Part shown: positions 35,723-47,110 of the stretch, piece after piece
Layout: every line of letters starts with the position of its first letter
Numbering within the stretch: position 1 is the first letter of the stretch
Origin: Eubacteriales bacterium mix99
GTDB lineage: Bacteria > Bacillota > Clostridia > Caldicoprobacterales > DTU083
Length of the DNA stretch: 64,000 nucleotides
Direction of reading: 5' to 3'
NCBI GenBank assembly: GCA_038396605.1
Contig: CP121690.1
Coordinates: forward strand, 2,818,356-2,882,355
Translations under genes and position numbers: made by a program
The notes under the pieces: model-generated
The model's input: the letters and a program-made list of their open reading frames with translations, nothing else
Database searches by the model: none
Told to the model about the DNA's origin: nothing

Positions 35723-36133
35723 TCAGCGAAGGTTAATTCCGATGGCGCCGCCCACGGTACCCACAATAATGGCCATAATCATATCCGAGAGAAAAATCCG
35801 GTCAAAGGCAAATTTTCCTCCGGAAAAAATCCCGATCAGGGAAACCAGTATCACGTAGAGGATTCCGGTCCCGGCACCTTTCAGCCATCCCCTGCGGACA
35901 CCCTTTCCGGCGGCATATATCCCGCCCACCGCTATGCTCAATATCCGTACCACCTGCACAACAGGCCGGATAATCGATTCCGATAAGCTGGACAGCTGCA
36001 TGACAACCGCAAACAGGATGATACAAAGCAATGTAAGAAGTACCGCAAAGGCGGACCCCCTGGTGATCTGCGCCAGGTCCTTTGTAAGGGAACTCTCTTC
36101 CTGTTTCGCCGCAACTTTCCGACCCTTTTTCAT
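35723..36133 (-). CDS. TIGR04086 family membrane protein
   Basis: 136-residue integral membrane protein with four hydrophobic segments (AFAVLLTLLCIILFAVVMQL, VVQVVRILSIAVGGIYAAG, AGTGILYVILVSLIGIFSGG, MIMAIIVGTVGGAIGINL). Length, topology and position between yajC and scfA match the TIGR04086 family of Clostridia, whose function is unknown. ATG at 36133 is preferred, with GGGAG nine bases upstream; a TTG three codons earlier is less likely. Confidence 0.85.
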   Translation of the reverse strand: MKKGRKVAAKQEESSLTKDLAQITRGSAFAVLLTLLCIILFAVVMQLSSLSESIIRPVVQVVRILSIAVGGIYAAGKGVRRGWLKGAGTGILYVILVSLIGIFSGGKFAFDRIFLSDMIMAIIVGTVGGAIGINLR

Positions 36134-36225
36134 CCTTCCCAACTCCCTCTATGCATCTTATTTCAAACATATGCATCAGGAGAAACGGTTATGACAAACC
36201 ACGGGAAGGATCCGTCAACACAAAA

Positions 36226-36253
36226 AAAGCCGGTTTCCAATGGAAACACAGCT
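36226..36253 (-). terminator. Rho-independent terminator after yajC
   Basis: On the minus strand GTTTCC-ATT-GGAAAC forms a 6-bp stem, partly extended by AGC/GCT pairing, and is followed by CGGC and seven T. Confidence 0.7.
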
Positions 36254-36270
36254 CTTTTTCCGGTTTACCC

Positions 36271-36621
36271 TCAATCGTCTGAAATCGGCTTATCCACATC
36301 GCGGATGGACCAGCGCTCATAGACCAGTTTTACCTTGTCGGCTCCTACTTCAAGAGTCAATACATCATCCCGGATCGAAGTAATCTTGCCGCAAAGTCCG
36401 CCGATTGTCGTAACATTGTCCCCTACCTTCAGGGATGCCAGCATCGCCTTGCTTTCCTTGTCCTTTTTCTTTTGGGGACGGATCAACATAAAGTAGAAGA
36501 TGACAATCAACAGGACGAAAGGTAACAGGTTTGCTATCAGAACTCCTGCACCGCCTACTGCACCGGCATTCTGACCAGCTGTGCCCGCCGCACCCTTTGT
36601 ATTCTTTGCCGCCTGTGCCAT
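36271..36621 (-). CDS. yajC: Preprotein translocase subunit YajC
   Basis: Accessory membrane subunit of the Sec translocon. 116 residues. An Ala/Gly-rich N terminus leads to a single membrane segment (LIANLLPFVLLIVIFYFMLI, about 28-48), then the family signature RPQKKKDKESKAMLASLKVGDNV and TIGGLCGKITSI. GGAGGG precedes the ATG. It lies downstream of tgt, the classic queA-tgt-yajC order; secD/secF do not follow here. Confidence 0.95.
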   Translation of the reverse strand: MAQAAKNTKGAAGTAGQNAGAVGGAGVLIANLLPFVLLIVIFYFMLIRPQKKKDKESKAMLASLKVGDNVTTIGGLCGKITSIRDDVLTLEVGADKVKLVYERWSIRDVDKPISDD

Positions 36622-36700
36622 TCGATTCCCTCCTTTTCCTGCAACTATAGTATTATATTAACCTGTTTGTCCCGTGAATTCAAGGATTTGTAGAAAAATA

Positions 36701-37876
<1,176 letters not shown>

Positions 37877-37895
37877 TCATGAATCGCCCGCATCT

Positions 37896-38957
37896 TCAGT
37901 CGTCGCTGATAAACATTGCGTCGCCAAAGCTGAAAAAACGATATTGCAGCGAAATGGCTTCCCGGTAAACGGCAAGCATTTCCTCCCGCCCGGCCAGCGC
38001 ACTCACCAGCATCAGAAGCGTCGACCTGGGGAGATGAAAATTGGTGATCAGGGCATCAATGATCCTGAAGCGATAACCGGGATAGATAAAAATTCCTGTT
38101 TCGCCTCTTCCTGCATGCACCACTCCATTGTCATCCGCAACGGATTCCAGTGTCCGCAGGGATGTGGTACCCACTGATACAACCCGTTTTCCGGAAGCCT
38201 TTGCCGCATTGATCTGTCGGGCTGCAGCCTCCGTCACCTCATAGACTTCCCGGTGCATTTTATGATCCCGGACATTTTCCACCTTTACCGGGCGAAAGGT
38301 GCCAATCCCTACATGCAGGGTAATCCTTACCATGACAACGCCCTTTTCCTTCAGGCGATCCAGCAGCTCCGGGGTAAAATGCAGCCCTGCCGTAGGCGCC
38401 GCTGCGGAGCCCTTCTGCTTCGCATAGACCGTCTGATAGCGGTTGGGATCCTTCAGTTTTTTATGAATATAAGGGGGCAAAGGCATGACACCCACTTTAT
38501 CCAGGATCTCTTCAAAGACCCCCTCATAAAAAAAGCGGACCAGGCGTCCCCCTTCCTCCGTTTCGCTCAACACCTCTGCTTTCAGCAAACCGTCGCCAAA
38601 AATAAACTTTGTGCCGATCCTTGCCCTTTTCCCCGGCTTTACCAATACACGCCAGGTATCCCCGCTCTCCCTGCGGAGCAGCACAAACTCCATCTTGCCT
38701 CCCGTATCTTCCTTTTTTCCCAGAAGTCTGGCAGGAAGCACCTTCGTATCATTGATCACCAGGCAATCTCCGGGATTCAGATAATCCACAATATCCCGGA
38801 AAATCCTGTGCTCTGTCTTTTTTGTAAAACGGTGATAAACCAGCAGTCTGGATTCATCCCTCTTTTCCGAAGGAGACTGCGCAATCAGTTCCTTCGGCAG
38901 CTCATAGTCAAAATCAGAAACCTTCAAAGCCGGTTTCTCCGTTTCCTGTCTTTCCAT
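37896..38957 (-). CDS. queA: S-adenosylmethionine:tRNA ribosyltransferase-isomerase
   Basis: Adds an epoxycyclopentanediol group from SAM to preQ1-tRNA, the step after Tgt. 353 residues. Motifs: [61 protein letters not shown], and [20 protein letters not shown] near the C terminus. GGAG is found about ten bases before the ATG. It lies between ruvB and tgt. Confidence 0.96.
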   Translation of the reverse strand: MERQETEKPALKVSDFDYELPKELIAQSPSEKRDESRLLVYHRFTKKTEHRIFRDIVDYLNPGDCLVINDTKVLPARLLGKKEDTGGKMEFVLLRRESGDTWRVLVKPGKRARIGTKFIFGDGLLKAEVLSETEEGGRLVRFFYEGVFEEILDKVGVMPLPPYIHKKLKDPNRYQTVYAKQKGSAAAPTAGLHFTPELLDRLKEKGVVMVRITLHVGIGTFRPVKVENVRDHKMHREVYEVTEAAARQINAAKASGKRVVSVGTTSLRTLESVADDNGVVHAGRGETGIFIYPGYRFRIIDALITNFHLPRSTLLMLVSALAGREEMLAVYREAISLQYRFFSFGDAMFISDD

Positions 38958-38992
38958 CCTGTTTCTCCATTCTTTATGGTATTCCGGCAGTG

Positions 38993-40048
38993 TTATTCTT
39001 TTTCCCTGTGCTGTTCTGCTGAAAGCAGATTTTCCTGCTCCTGAACCGGCAGATTGAGATGACGGCGGCCAAGGGGAGTCAGAACCCTTCCCCGGGGAGT
39101 CCGCGCAATATAGCCCAGCTGAAGCAGATAAGGCTCACAGACATCCTCTATGGTGGAACTTTCCTCCCCGGTGGATGCGGACAGGGTGTCCAGGCCCACC
39201 GGCCCTCCGTCAAACTTCAGGGCAATTGCCTCCAGAAGCCGTCTGTCCACATCGTCCAGTCCGACATCATCTATTTCCAGCATATCCAGGGCTTCCTTTG
39301 CCACAGGCAGGGTAATCACTCCGTCCGCCCGGATCTGGGCATAGTCCCGAACCCGCTTCAGCAGGCGGTTGGTAACACGGGGAGTTCCCCTGGAACGCCT
39401 TGCGATCTCCCAGGCACCCTCCTCGTCAATTGCAATGTTCAGAATCCCTGCAGAGCGGATGACGATTTTCTTCAATTCATCGGTGTGATAAAGCTCCAGC
39501 CGGCTGATGACACCAAAACGATCCCGCAGGGGAGACGTCAGCATCCCTGCCCGGGTGGTCGCCCCCACCAGGGTAAACCGGGGCAGATCCAGACGGATGG
39601 AACGGGCACTGGGCCCCTTTCCGATGATAATATCCAGCACAAAATCCTCCATAGCCGGATAGAGGATCTCCTCCACACTCCGGTTCAGCCGATGGATTTC
39701 ATCAATGAACAAAACATCCCGGTCTCCCAGGTTGGTCAGTATGGCGGCCAGATCCCCGGCTTTTTCAATGGCCGGCCCGGAAGTGATCCGTATGTTGACC
39801 CCCAGTTCATTGGCTATGATATTGGCAAGGGTGGTTTTCCCAAGCCCGGGAGGTCCGTAAAGCAGCACATGATCCAGAGCTTCCCCCCGCTGCAGGGCAG
39901 CCTGGATGAAAATCAGCATTTTTTCCTTGACCTTTTCCTGCCCGATGTAGTCGGTCATTTTTCTGGGCCGAAGACTCAGCTCGGTATCCTGATCCTCCGT
40001 TATTTTATCGGTTGCAATAATCCGCTCCGGATGCTCCTCCAAATCCAT
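38993..40048 (-). CDS. ruvB: Holliday junction branch migration helicase RuvB
   Basis: AAA+ motor of the RuvABC complex. 351 residues. N-terminal [20 protein letters not shown], Walker [19 protein letters not shown], Walker [17 protein letters not shown], sensor 1 [20 protein letters not shown] with the Arg finger, and the C-terminal winged helix ([17 protein letters not shown]). It follows ruvA by a few bases, completing ruvC-ruvA-ruvB in transcription order. Confidence 0.97.
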   Translation of the reverse strand: MDLEEHPERIIATDKITEDQDTELSLRPRKMTDYIGQEKVKEKMLIFIQAALQRGEALDHVLLYGPPGLGKTTLANIIANELGVNIRITSGPAIEKAGDLAAILTNLGDRDVLFIDEIHRLNRSVEEILYPAMEDFVLDIIIGKGPSARSIRLDLPRFTLVGATTRAGMLTSPLRDRFGVISRLELYHTDELKKIVIRSAGILNIAIDEEGAWEIARRSRGTPRVTNRLLKRVRDYAQIRADGVITLPVAKEALDMLEIDDVGLDDVDRRLLEAIALKFDGGPVGLDTLSASTGEESSTIEDVCEPYLLQLGYIARTPRGRVLTPLGRRHLNLPVQEQENLLSAEQHREKE

Positions 40049-40054
40049 TCCCCC

Positions 40055-40651
40055 TTACCCGCGACGATCCATATTTTTCAGTGCCAGACGCACCAGTTCA
40101 GAAGGATCCGTCTCCTGAACGCCTGCCAGGGCGTGCTCTGCCTCTGCTGCGGGATAACCCAGGGCCTGCAGCGCTTCCAGAGCTTCCATGCGTTCCTCAT
40201 TCCATTGGACGGTCGGAACGGGTGCGGCACCCCCTTCCGCAAGGGCATTCTGATCTATTTTATCCTTCAGCTCCAGCAAAATCCTCTCTGCTGTTTTTTT
40301 CCCTATTCCGGGCGCAGTACAGAGCAGTTTCCGGTCTCCTGTCACAATGGCAGTTGCCAACTGCCTGGCAGAAAAGGCGGACAACATTCCCAGTGCCGCC
40401 TTGGGTCCCACACCCGAAACCGTAATCAATTTTTCAAAGAACCGTTTTTCCTCCTGCTCCAGAAAGCCATATAGTTCCTGGGTATCTTCCCTTAAGTGAA
40501 AATAGGTGAACAGCCGAATCCTTTCTCCGGCGGGAGGCAGCCGATGCAGCACGGAATTCGGCACAAAAATAAGGTAGCCCACCCCATTTGCCTCCACAAC
40601 AACCCTTTGATTGTCCACTTCCTCCAGAATTCCCCTTATGTATGCGTACAT
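40055..40651 (-). CDS. ruvA: Holliday junction DNA helicase subunit RuvA
   Basis: Junction-recognition subunit, 198 residues. An N-terminal OB fold (MYAYIRGILEEVDNQRVVVEANGVGY), two helix-hairpin-helix motifs (FEKLITVSGVGPKAALGML and LLCTAPGIGKKTAERILLEL), and the flexible linker plus C-terminal RuvB-binding domain (ALEALQALGYPAAEAEHAL). It is 12 bases after ruvC and 6 bases before ruvB. Confidence 0.97.
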   Translation of the reverse strand: MYAYIRGILEEVDNQRVVVEANGVGYLIFVPNSVLHRLPPAGERIRLFTYFHLREDTQELYGFLEQEEKRFFEKLITVSGVGPKAALGMLSAFSARQLATAIVTGDRKLLCTAPGIGKKTAERILLELKDKIDQNALAEGGAAPVPTVQWNEERMEALEALQALGYPAAEAEHALAGVQETDPSELVRLALKNMDRRG

Positions 40652-40663
40652 CCTGCTTTCCTC

Positions 40664-41164
40664 CTAATGGTAACGGGTCTCGATCTTTCTCCCGTACCGG
40701 GCACTGTTGATGTGACATATCGCCACTGCAAGAGCATCGGCGGCATCGTCCGGCTTCGGGATTTCCCGAAGACTCAGCAGCAGCTTTACCATATGCTGTA
40801 CCTGCTGCTTATCTGCCCTTCCATATCCTACCACTGCCTGTTTGACCTGCAGGGGGGTGTACTCAAACAGGTCAATCCCTTTCCGGGCGCCTGCCAGAAC
40901 GGACACTCCCCTGGCATGTCCGATAATCAGGGCTGTCTTTGCATTTTTATTGAAAAACAACTCCTCATAGGCGATTGCGTCCGGAGAAAACTCTTCAATC
41001 AAACGTTCCGTGGAATTAAATATGTGCAGGAGACGCTGCGGAGTTTCCATGGTGGAAGGAGTCGTCGCCGCTCCATAATCCAGCATCTTTACACTGTTTT
41101 CCCGGTCCTCCACTACGCCGTAACCCATGATCGCCATACCCGGATCGATCCCCAATACTCTCAC
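40664..41164 (-). CDS. ruvC: Holliday junction resolvase RuvC
   Basis: Endonuclease that cuts Holliday junctions. 166 residues. Acidic catalytic residues are visible: the first Asp in [17 protein letters not shown], Glu in [13 protein letters not shown], and the C-terminal pair in [15 protein letters not shown]. First gene of the ruvCAB unit. Upstream lies a 550-base gap with 20-bp repeats but no clear promoter that I can assign. Confidence 0.96.
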   Translation of the reverse strand: MRVLGIDPGMAIMGYGVVEDRENSVKMLDYGAATTPSTMETPQRLLHIFNSTERLIEEFSPDAIAYEELFFNKNAKTALIIGHARGVSVLAGARKGIDLFEYTPLQVKQAVVGYGRADKQQVQHMVKLLLSLREIPKPDDAADALAVAICHINSARYGRKIETRYH

Positions 41165-41180
41165 AACATCACCAATCTCC

Positions 41181-41229
41181 TCATAAAACCAACCATACTT
41201 TCATAAAGCCAACCATGCTCTCATAAAAC
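41181..41229. repeat. 20-bp tandem repeat upstream of ruvC
   Basis: Units at 41181-41200 and 41201-41220 differ at three positions, and a third begins at 41221 and breaks off after nine bases. The unit carries TCATAAA and CCAACCAT. They lie 17 bases before the ruvC start, in its leader or promoter region. In the rest of the gap, from 41230 to about 41650, I see no gene or recognised RNA element. Confidence 0.7.
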
Positions 41230-41653
41230 ACTCTTACCGTTTGAAAGCATAGCTGATCGTTGCAGACACGATTAATAGCGTGATAACAGGTGTAAAACTC
41301 CTTCCCACAATAACAGTATGATATGACATTTATGCTGCGGTGTCAATGAACAATGCAATCCTGCAGGGCCGTTATCCTTCCTTTTGGCGAATCAGTCAGT
41401 CATTAGTATCTGTTCATGAATCCATTATTTTTCACTGCATGGAGGCTCGAAGAAAATGCAGCGCACCCAAGGAAAAGGAACAAACAATTACAGCTGATCA
41501 ACCATACAATTCGCCATGGACCCAGCACATATCCTGAGGGAGTCATCTGAGAAAGCTTAATCCCGAGGAAAAAAGGAAACCCCTGATGTTTCAAAGAATT
41601 TACAGGCGTCTTTGTCCATGGAACTTTTGACTGTTCAGCAAAAAGAAAAAATG

Positions 41654-41683
41654 CTTGCATATATATACATATAGGCGTATAAT
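41654..41683 (+). promoter_or_regulatory. argG promoter with overlapping ARG-box-like operator
   Basis: TTGCAT (41655-41660) and a perfect TATAAT (41678-41683) are 17 bases apart, about 30 bases before the argG ATG. The palindrome at 41654-41671 fits the ArgR/AhrC consensus TNTGNATWWWWATNCANA at 11 of 12 fixed positions and overlaps the -35. Arginine-dependent repression is therefore likely; the regulator gene is not in the window. Confidence 0.7.
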
Positions 41684-41713
41684 TATTTCATTCAGAAAGG
41701 AAAGGTGATACCC

Positions 41714-42946
41714 ATGTCGACAAGGGAAAAAGTAGTTCTCGCCTACTCAGGCGGGTTGGATACCTCCATCATTATACCCTGGCTGAAGGAAAACTATGAC
41801 TATGATGTCATTGCTGTTGCAGGAAATGTGGGTCAGGGAAAGGAATTGAACGGCCTTCGGGAAAAGGCGCTGCAAACGGGAGCAAGTAAGGTATATATCG
41901 AGGATCTTCAGAAGGAATTCGTCAAAGACTATATCTTTCCTACATTAAAGGCCGGCGCCGTATATGAGGAAAAATATCTGCTTGGCACCTCTTTCGCCCG
42001 TCCTGTGATTGCAAAGAGACTGGTGGAAATTGCCGAAAAGGAAGGCGCTGTTGCCATCTGCCACGGTGCCACCGGAAAAGGAAACGATCAGGTGCGGTTT
42101 GAACTGACCATCAAAGCGTTGAATCCTCATCTGAAAATCATCGCGCCCTGGCGCATCTGGAATATCAAATCCAGGGAAGAGGAAATCGAGTATGCCAATG
42201 CCCGGCATATCCCGGTACCGGTTTCCAAAAAAGACAACTACAGCATGGATCGGAATTTATGGCATCTAAGCCATGAAGGCAGCGATCTGGAAGATCCGTG
42301 GAATGAGCCGAAGGATGATCTTCTGATGATCTGCACTCCGCTGACCGAGGCACCGGACGAAGCGGAATACGTGGAAATCGATTTTAAACAGGGCATTCCC
42401 GTAAAAGTCAACGGAACTTCTTTGGATGGTGTTGCCCTGATCAAACAGCTCAATCAGATCGGTGCCCGGCACGGGGTGGGAATTGCCGACATTGTGGAAA
42501 ATCGACTGGTGGGAATGAAGTCCCGGGGAGTTTATGAAACGCCGGGAGGAACCATCCTTTATGATGCCCATCAAAAATTGGAATCCATTACCCTGGACCG
42601 TGCCACACAGCATTACAAACAGATGGCCGGCATCAAATTTTCCGAACTGGTATACGACGGCAACTGGTTTACCCCGCTGCGCAAGGCCCTTTCTGCATTC
42701 GTCGATTCGACGCAGGAAAAAGTCACCGGAAAAGTACGCCTGAAACTGTATAAGGGGAATATCATCCCGGCCGGCGTACAATCCCCCTACTCCCTCTATA
42801 GTCCGGAATATGCCACCTTCGGAGAGGATGAAGTCTACAACCAGAAAGATGCCGAAGGCTTTATCAATCTTTTTGGCCTGCCGCTGAAAATGCACGCCCT
42901 GCAGGCAGGAAAGGAAGAAAGAGAAAAGGAGAGATTTCTGTCATGA
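41714..42946 (+). CDS. argG: Argininosuccinate synthase
   Basis: Joins citrulline and aspartate in arginine synthesis. 410 residues. The N-type ATP pyrophosphatase motif [17 protein letters not shown] is at residues 10-26; [15 protein letters not shown] and [13 protein letters not shown] bind substrates. ATG at 41714 (MSTREKV) is preceded by AAGGTGAT; a GTG three codons earlier is in frame. The stop overlaps the argH start as ATGA, so the two are translationally coupled. Confidence 0.97.
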   Translation: MSTREKVVLAYSGGLDTSIIIPWLKENYDYDVIAVAGNVGQGKELNGLREKALQTGASKVYIEDLQKEFVKDYIFPTLKAGAVYEEKYLLGTSFARPVIAKRLVEIAEKEGAVAICHGATGKGNDQVRFELTIKALNPHLKIIAPWRIWNIKSREEEIEYANARHIPVPVSKKDNYSMDRNLWHLSHEGSDLEDPWNEPKDDLLMICTPLTEAPDEAEYVEIDFKQGIPVKVNGTSLDGVALIKQLNQIGARHGVGIADIVENRLVGMKSRGVYETPGGTILYDAHQKLESITLDRATQHYKQMAGIKFSELVYDGNWFTPLRKALSAFVDSTQEKVTGKVRLKLYKGNIIPAGVQSPYSLYSPEYATFGEDEVYNQKDAEGFINLFGLPLKMHALQAGKEEREKERFLS

Positions 42947-44349
42947 AGCTATGGGGAGGACGGTTCAGGAAAAAGACTGCAGAAGAAGTGGATGATTTTC
43001 AGTCCTCCATCCACATGGACTGCCGGATGGTCCGGGAGGATATTCTGGGCAGTATCGCTCATGCCCGCATGCTGGGCCGCCAGGGCATTATTCCCGCGGA
43101 AGATGCCGAAAAAATCTGCACCGGACTGGACCAGATTCTGGAAGACGTCCGGCAGGGCAAAGTTGAATTTCAGGTCGAAGCGGAGGATATTCATACAAAT
43201 GTGGAAAGCCTTCTGACGGAACGAATCGGCGAAACGGCAAAAAAGCTTCACACCGGAAGAAGCCGGAACGACCAGGTTGCACTGGATGTGCGGATGGTTT
43301 CCATGAAAGAAACGAAACAGATCCTTTCCCTGCTGGCTGTCCTGGAGTCCGAACTGCTTTCCATCGCGGAAGAGAACACAGAAACCTATATGCCCGGATA
43401 TACCCATTTGCAGAAAGCACAGCCCATTACCCTGGCACATTACCTGCTGGCATACTTTGAGATGTTCCGAAGGGACATAGAGCGGGTGAAGGATTGCCGG
43501 AAGCGCACAAACATCCTGCCTCTTGGCTCCGGCGCTCTTGCCGGAACCACCTATCCCCTGGACCGGAAGTGGGTCGCCGATGCGCTTGGCTTTGACGCCA
43601 TCACAAAAAACAGCCTGGACGGCGTCTCAGACAGGGATTTTGCCATAGAGGCTCTGTGCTGCTGTTCCGTGATTATGATGCATCTGAGCCGGTTCTGCGA
43701 AGAATTGATCCTGTGGTCTACGGATGAATTCCGGTTTGTGGAAATGGACGACAGTTACAGCACCGGGAGCAGTATCATGCCGCAGAAAAAAAATCCGGAT
43801 GTAGCGGAACTGATCCGTGGGAAAACCGGACGGGTGTACGGGGACCTGATCACCCTTCTGACCATGATGAAGGGGCTTCCCCTGGCTTATAACAAGGATA
43901 TGCAGGAGGACAAGGAAGCGTTGTTTGACGGTTTTGATACGCTGAAGCAGTGCCTCCGCATTTTTACCGATATGATTTCCACCGTAACCTTCCGGAAGGA
44001 CAGGATGGAGCAAAGCGCCCTGTCCGGTTTCTCCAATGCCACCGACGCGGCGGATTACCTGGTACGGAAGGGAATGCCCTTTCGCACTGCCCATGAAATC
44101 ACAGGCAGGCTGGTCCTTTACTGCATCCGGGAAAACAAGGCGCTGCTGGATTTGCGGCTGGAAGAGCTGCAACGCTTCTCTCCCCTGTTCGGAGAGGACA
44201 TCCATAAAGCCCTGTCCCTTAAAACCTGTGTCAATCAAAGGGATCTGCCGGGCGGTCCCGCACCGGAAACCGTACAGGATGCCATCCGGCAGGACAAAGT
44301 CTGGCTGTCCGAATCCTTTCCGGAAACCTGGGAAACCTGCGCCCATTAA
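42943..44349 (+). CDS. argH: Argininosuccinate lyase
   Basis: Splits argininosuccinate to arginine and fumarate. 468 residues. Family signature [22 protein letters not shown] (near 275-295) carries the catalytic Ser loop; [16 protein letters not shown] and [18 protein letters not shown] are also typical. Second gene of the argGH operon. Its stop codon overlaps that of the convergent BofC-like gene by four bases and no terminator is visible between them. Confidence 0.97.
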   Translation: MKLWGGRFRKKTAEEVDDFQSSIHMDCRMVREDILGSIAHARMLGRQGIIPAEDAEKICTGLDQILEDVRQGKVEFQVEAEDIHTNVESLLTERIGETAKKLHTGRSRNDQVALDVRMVSMKETKQILSLLAVLESELLSIAEENTETYMPGYTHLQKAQPITLAHYLLAYFEMFRRDIERVKDCRKRTNILPLGSGALAGTTYPLDRKWVADALGFDAITKNSLDGVSDRDFAIEALCCCSVIMMHLSRFCEELILWSTDEFRFVEMDDSYSTGSSIMPQKKNPDVAELIRGKTGRVYGDLITLLTMMKGLPLAYNKDMQEDKEALFDGFDTLKQCLRIFTDMISTVTFRKDRMEQSALSGFSNATDAADYLVRKGMPFRTAHEITGRLVLYCIRENKALLDLRLEELQRFSPLFGEDIHKALSLKTCVNQRDLPGGPAPETVQDAIRQDKVWLSESFPETWETCAH

Positions 44350-44936
44350 CTTTCCAGGTTCTCCATCAGCCGTTCCACCGCTTCCCTGCTGTCCACTGCC
44401 AGGCCCTTATCCACCTGTTCCTTCATTTCCGGACTCAGCCAGCGATACGATATATTGGATTCCTCCACCGCTTCCAGCTTGCCTGTATCCTTTTCCGGAC
44501 GGTAAATGACCAGATAGCCTTCCTTCGCCTTGATCACATAGTGATTTGGGCAATAACCATCAATGCTTTTCCGGAACGTCACCTCTTCCGGTGTGAACTT
44601 TGCAAGCTGCCATTCCGGAAAAGCCCGTTTCAGTTGCTTTCCGGTTTTCCCGACGTTCCCGCTGTCCATTTCCGTTTCCTCTTCCAACGTATGCCTGCAG
44701 CGGGTATAGGACCGCTTGAAAACCAGCACGGAATCCGGTCCGGTTTTGCTGACTTCACGCACCTCGTCTCCGGTTTCTTTCCCCTTCTCCGTGTCTGCAT
44801 TTTCTGTCAGGGAACCTTCCTGCGGCTGTTTGCCGGACATTCTAGCCAAATAACCGAAAGAGAATGCTATCAGCATCAATAACACAATCAAACCGGAAAA
44901 GAGAAAAACAGTTCTTTTCGATTTATAGGTAAACAC
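44346..44936 (-). CDS. BofC C-terminal domain protein, membrane-anchored
   Basis: 196-residue protein with an N-terminal membrane anchor (VFLFSGLIVLLMLIAFSFGYLA, 10-31), a polar linker, then a domain with YTRCRHTLEEE, LKRAFPEWQLAKFTPEEVTFRKSIDGYCPNHYVI and GYLVIYRP. This pattern matches the BofC C-terminal domain. In Bacillus, BofC is a forespore protein in the intermembrane space that restrains the SpoIVB protease and so delays SigK activation. Homologues in Clostridia may have another role, since SigK control differs. It is single and tail-to-tail with argH. Confidence 0.78.
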   Translation of the reverse strand: MFTYKSKRTVFLFSGLIVLLMLIAFSFGYLARMSGKQPQEGSLTENADTEKGKETGDEVREVSKTGPDSVLVFKRSYTRCRHTLEEETEMDSGNVGKTGKQLKRAFPEWQLAKFTPEEVTFRKSIDGYCPNHYVIKAKEGYLVIYRPEKDTGKLEAVEESNISYRWLSPEMKEQVDKGLAVDSREAVERLMENLES

Positions 44937-45024
44937 TACAATCCCTCCATATATTACCTTTGAGTATAGTGTTTCCCACCATCTATCACATTATACAGAT
45001 ATATTACCCATAATATGAAAAACT

Positions 45025-45537
45025 TTATTGGATTCGTACCCCCAGGATCTTGATAAAACGGATCCCGCTCCAGCTGTATTGGATCAGGGGATAGTTCAAT
45101 CTGTCATAGGTATGTGTATTGATCCGGATGTTGTCCATTGTTGCCGGGCTGCCGCATGCCGCAACAAACAGGGAATGGGTGAAAATCCCCGGATCCTGAA
45201 AAGCAAGCTGAACAATATCACCGGCTTCGATCCGGGAAACATCCGCCTCCATCCCATAAGGCCCAGGCCCCATAAAATTTCCGGTCAGAAAGGGATAAAG
45301 AAAACGGGCTGCCGTCCAGGCAGGTGCTTTGTCATTGCCGTTCCGATAGTACCATCCTGCGTCCCCGTTGTAATTCATAACGCCGCTGCCGGCATAGATG
45401 CACTGGGAGATAAAATTGGTGCAGTCACCTCCCAGATCGGAATAGTCATAATACTGCGGATTCCTGCGTAATGCCCAGAAATTCGAATATTCCAACGCTG
45501 CCTGCCTGTTGTATCCTGCCAACATATTATGGAACAT
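45025..45537 (-). CDS. Amidase-domain protein (Amidase_6 family)
   Basis: 170 residues. The core motif YDYSDLGGDCTNFISQCIYAGSG gives the putative catalytic Cys; a conserved HS (FTHSLFVAA) and an Asn/Asp near NIRINTHTYD would complete a Cys-His-type triad. The family is found in spore-formers and is thought to cleave amide bonds in the cell wall or in small metabolites; the substrate is unknown. No signal peptide is visible from the ATG at 45537, which has GGGGG about ten bases upstream. A longer frame starting near 45603 is possible. Confidence 0.8.
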   Translation of the reverse strand: MFHNMLAGYNRQAALEYSNFWALRRNPQYYDYSDLGGDCTNFISQCIYAGSGVMNYNGDAGWYYRNGNDKAPAWTAARFLYPFLTGNFMGPGPYGMEADVSRIEAGDIVQLAFQDPGIFTHSLFVAACGSPATMDNIRINTHTYDRLNYPLIQYSWSGIRFIKILGVRIQ

Positions 45538-45626
45538 AACAAATAAGCCCCCTGCATCCTTGATAAAACCAGTATATGCAAAGGCTTCCCGGTGTGCCTG
45601 CATCAAATGTGCAGATGCCCTGCCGA

Positions 45627-46355
45627 TTATTCGATTTCCATGTTGTGAAATACGTTCTGGACATCGTCGCTATCTTCCAGCATATCGATCAGGTTCGAAA
45701 CCTTCTCCGCCTGATCCTCCGTGATCCGGACCGTATTCTTCGGGACCATCCCGATGCCTGCAGACTCAAACGCATATCCGGAGTTCTCCAGTGCATCCCT
45801 TACCGCAGAGAAATCGGAAGGATCGGTATAGATAACATAATCCTCCACATCGTCCGCGACATCCTCGGCTCCTGCCTCGATGGCCTCCATCATCAGGGTA
45901 TCTTCATCCACTTCCCCGTTGTTCTCAATGACGAGAACGCCCTTCCGGTCAAACATCCAGGAAACGCATCCGCTGGCTCCCAGACTGCCTCCGTTGTGAG
46001 CGAAACAATACCGCATTTCACTGGCGGTACGATTCCGGTTGTCCGTCAGTCCTTCCACGATGATCGCAACACCGTGAGGAGCATATCCCTCATATACGAT
46101 ATTCTCATAACTGACGGAACTGTCCTCACCTGCCGCCTTTTTAATGCTTCTGAGGATGTTGTCATTCGGCATATTATTGGATTTTGCCTTGGCGATGACA
46201 TCCTTCAGCCTGGAATTCACCTCCGGATCGCTGCCTCCGCCTTCCTTTACCGCTACTGCAATTTCCCGGCCGATCTTTGTAAAGATCTTCCCTCTCTGCG
46301 CATCGGTTTTTTCTTTTTTATGCTTAATATTTGCCCATTTTGAATGGCCTGACAT
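45627..46355 (-). CDS. YebC/PmpR family regulator
   Basis: 242-residue cytosolic protein. N-terminal MSGHSKWANIKHKKEKTDAQRGKIF and the later NNMPNDNILRSIKKAAGE and APHGVAIIVEGLTDNRNRT are near-invariant in the family. YebC proteins were long annotated as transcription regulators; recent work ties some to translation of proline-rich stretches. Both may apply. It is followed by the amidase gene on the same strand. Confidence 0.93.
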   Translation of the reverse strand: MSGHSKWANIKHKKEKTDAQRGKIFTKIGREIAVAVKEGGGSDPEVNSRLKDVIAKAKSNNMPNDNILRSIKKAAGEDSSVSYENIVYEGYAPHGVAIIVEGLTDNRNRTASEMRYCFAHNGGSLGASGCVSWMFDRKGVLVIENNGEVDEDTLMMEAIEAGAEDVADDVEDYVIYTDPSDFSAVRDALENSGYAFESAGIGMVPKNTVRITEDQAEKVSNLIDMLEDSDDVQNVFHNMEIE

Positions 46356-46447
46356 AAATAAACCTCCTACCTCTCATTGAACGCTCTCATCATACCACAT
46401 GCTGTCCCTCCTGTAAAGATTCCTGAATTTTTCAGAAAATAGTAAAA

Positions 46448-47110
46448 CTAATCTCCGTTTGGTATCAGGTTGAGCATCTGATCCTCATCCGCCACATTGA
46501 CATAGGAATCCGGCACATCTCCCACAATGATCGTCTCAGCGATGGGAACCTTGGTGGATACATTGATCACGTTGCTGCCCAGAGGCACCACAATGCGCAC
46601 CTGGGTCTTCAGCAACAGGAATATCCTGTGACGGGTCTGATTGATGCCGGCCTGCCGGAATTCATCGGTAAAGTCCGTCGATACGGAACCAACCGGAATG
46701 ATTTTCACATCGATATCCGGCCCTCTGCCGGAAAGAAGTTTGCTCTTTGTTACCGAACCAAGGGGCACACTGATTCCCTCTGCGCCAAGGGACCGGATCT
46801 CATTCTGTGCAAGAGTGGAAGTTTCCCTGGCAAGGGTATTGATCAATATGGTGTTGTATTGGATCATTGTTATTTTACCGTTTTTATCCGTCAGCACATC
46901 CGTCAGATCGGTATATTTGATATTGCCTCCGAGGATCTGGCTGACGGCATTGTTCATGGCCAGAACGGCGATATACTCCACTTTTGCTTCGGACATGGCA
47001 ATGATGGTCGGTTTGATTCCCCAGTCAATCAGCAGGAAGGAAGTCAGAAGAAACGTCAGAATACTGATGCCTATAATGAGAATCCTGTTTTTCATGCCCA
47101 TCCTGCTCAT
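46448..47110 (-). CDS. yunB: Sporulation protein YunB
   Basis: 220-residue membrane-anchored protein. An N-terminal segment (ILIIGISILTFLLTSFLLIDWG) is followed by the family region IKPTIIAMSEAKVEYIAVLAMNNAV, GSVTKSKLLSGRGPDIDVKIIPVGSV and the C-terminal VPIAETIIVGDVPDSYVNV. In Bacillus yunB is a SigE-dependent mother-cell gene required for normal sporulation. ATG at 47110 follows a GGGGGG run. It is divergent from the penicillin-binding protein gene, with 172 bases between. Confidence 0.9.
   Translation of the reverse strand: MSRMGMKNRILIIGISILTFLLTSFLLIDWGIKPTIIAMSEAKVEYIAVLAMNNAVSQILGGNIKYTDLTDVLTDKNGKITMIQYNTILINTLARETSTLAQNEIRSLGAEGISVPLGSVTKSKLLSGRGPDIDVKIIPVGSVSTDFTDEFRQAGINQTRHRIFLLLKTQVRIVVPLGSNVINVSTKVPIAETIIVGDVPDSYVNVADEDQMLNLIPNGD

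Noticed and set aside
41540-41590. CTGAGA followed by CCCCTGATG, like a TPP riboswitch
   Set aside because: The other conserved parts (leading GGGGTGC and closing GATAATGCCAGCG) are absent, and the downstream gene is argG.
46415-46450. CTGAA/TTCAG hairpin near the yunB stop as a terminator
   Set aside because: It has a short stem and is not followed by a T-run in the direction of transcription.
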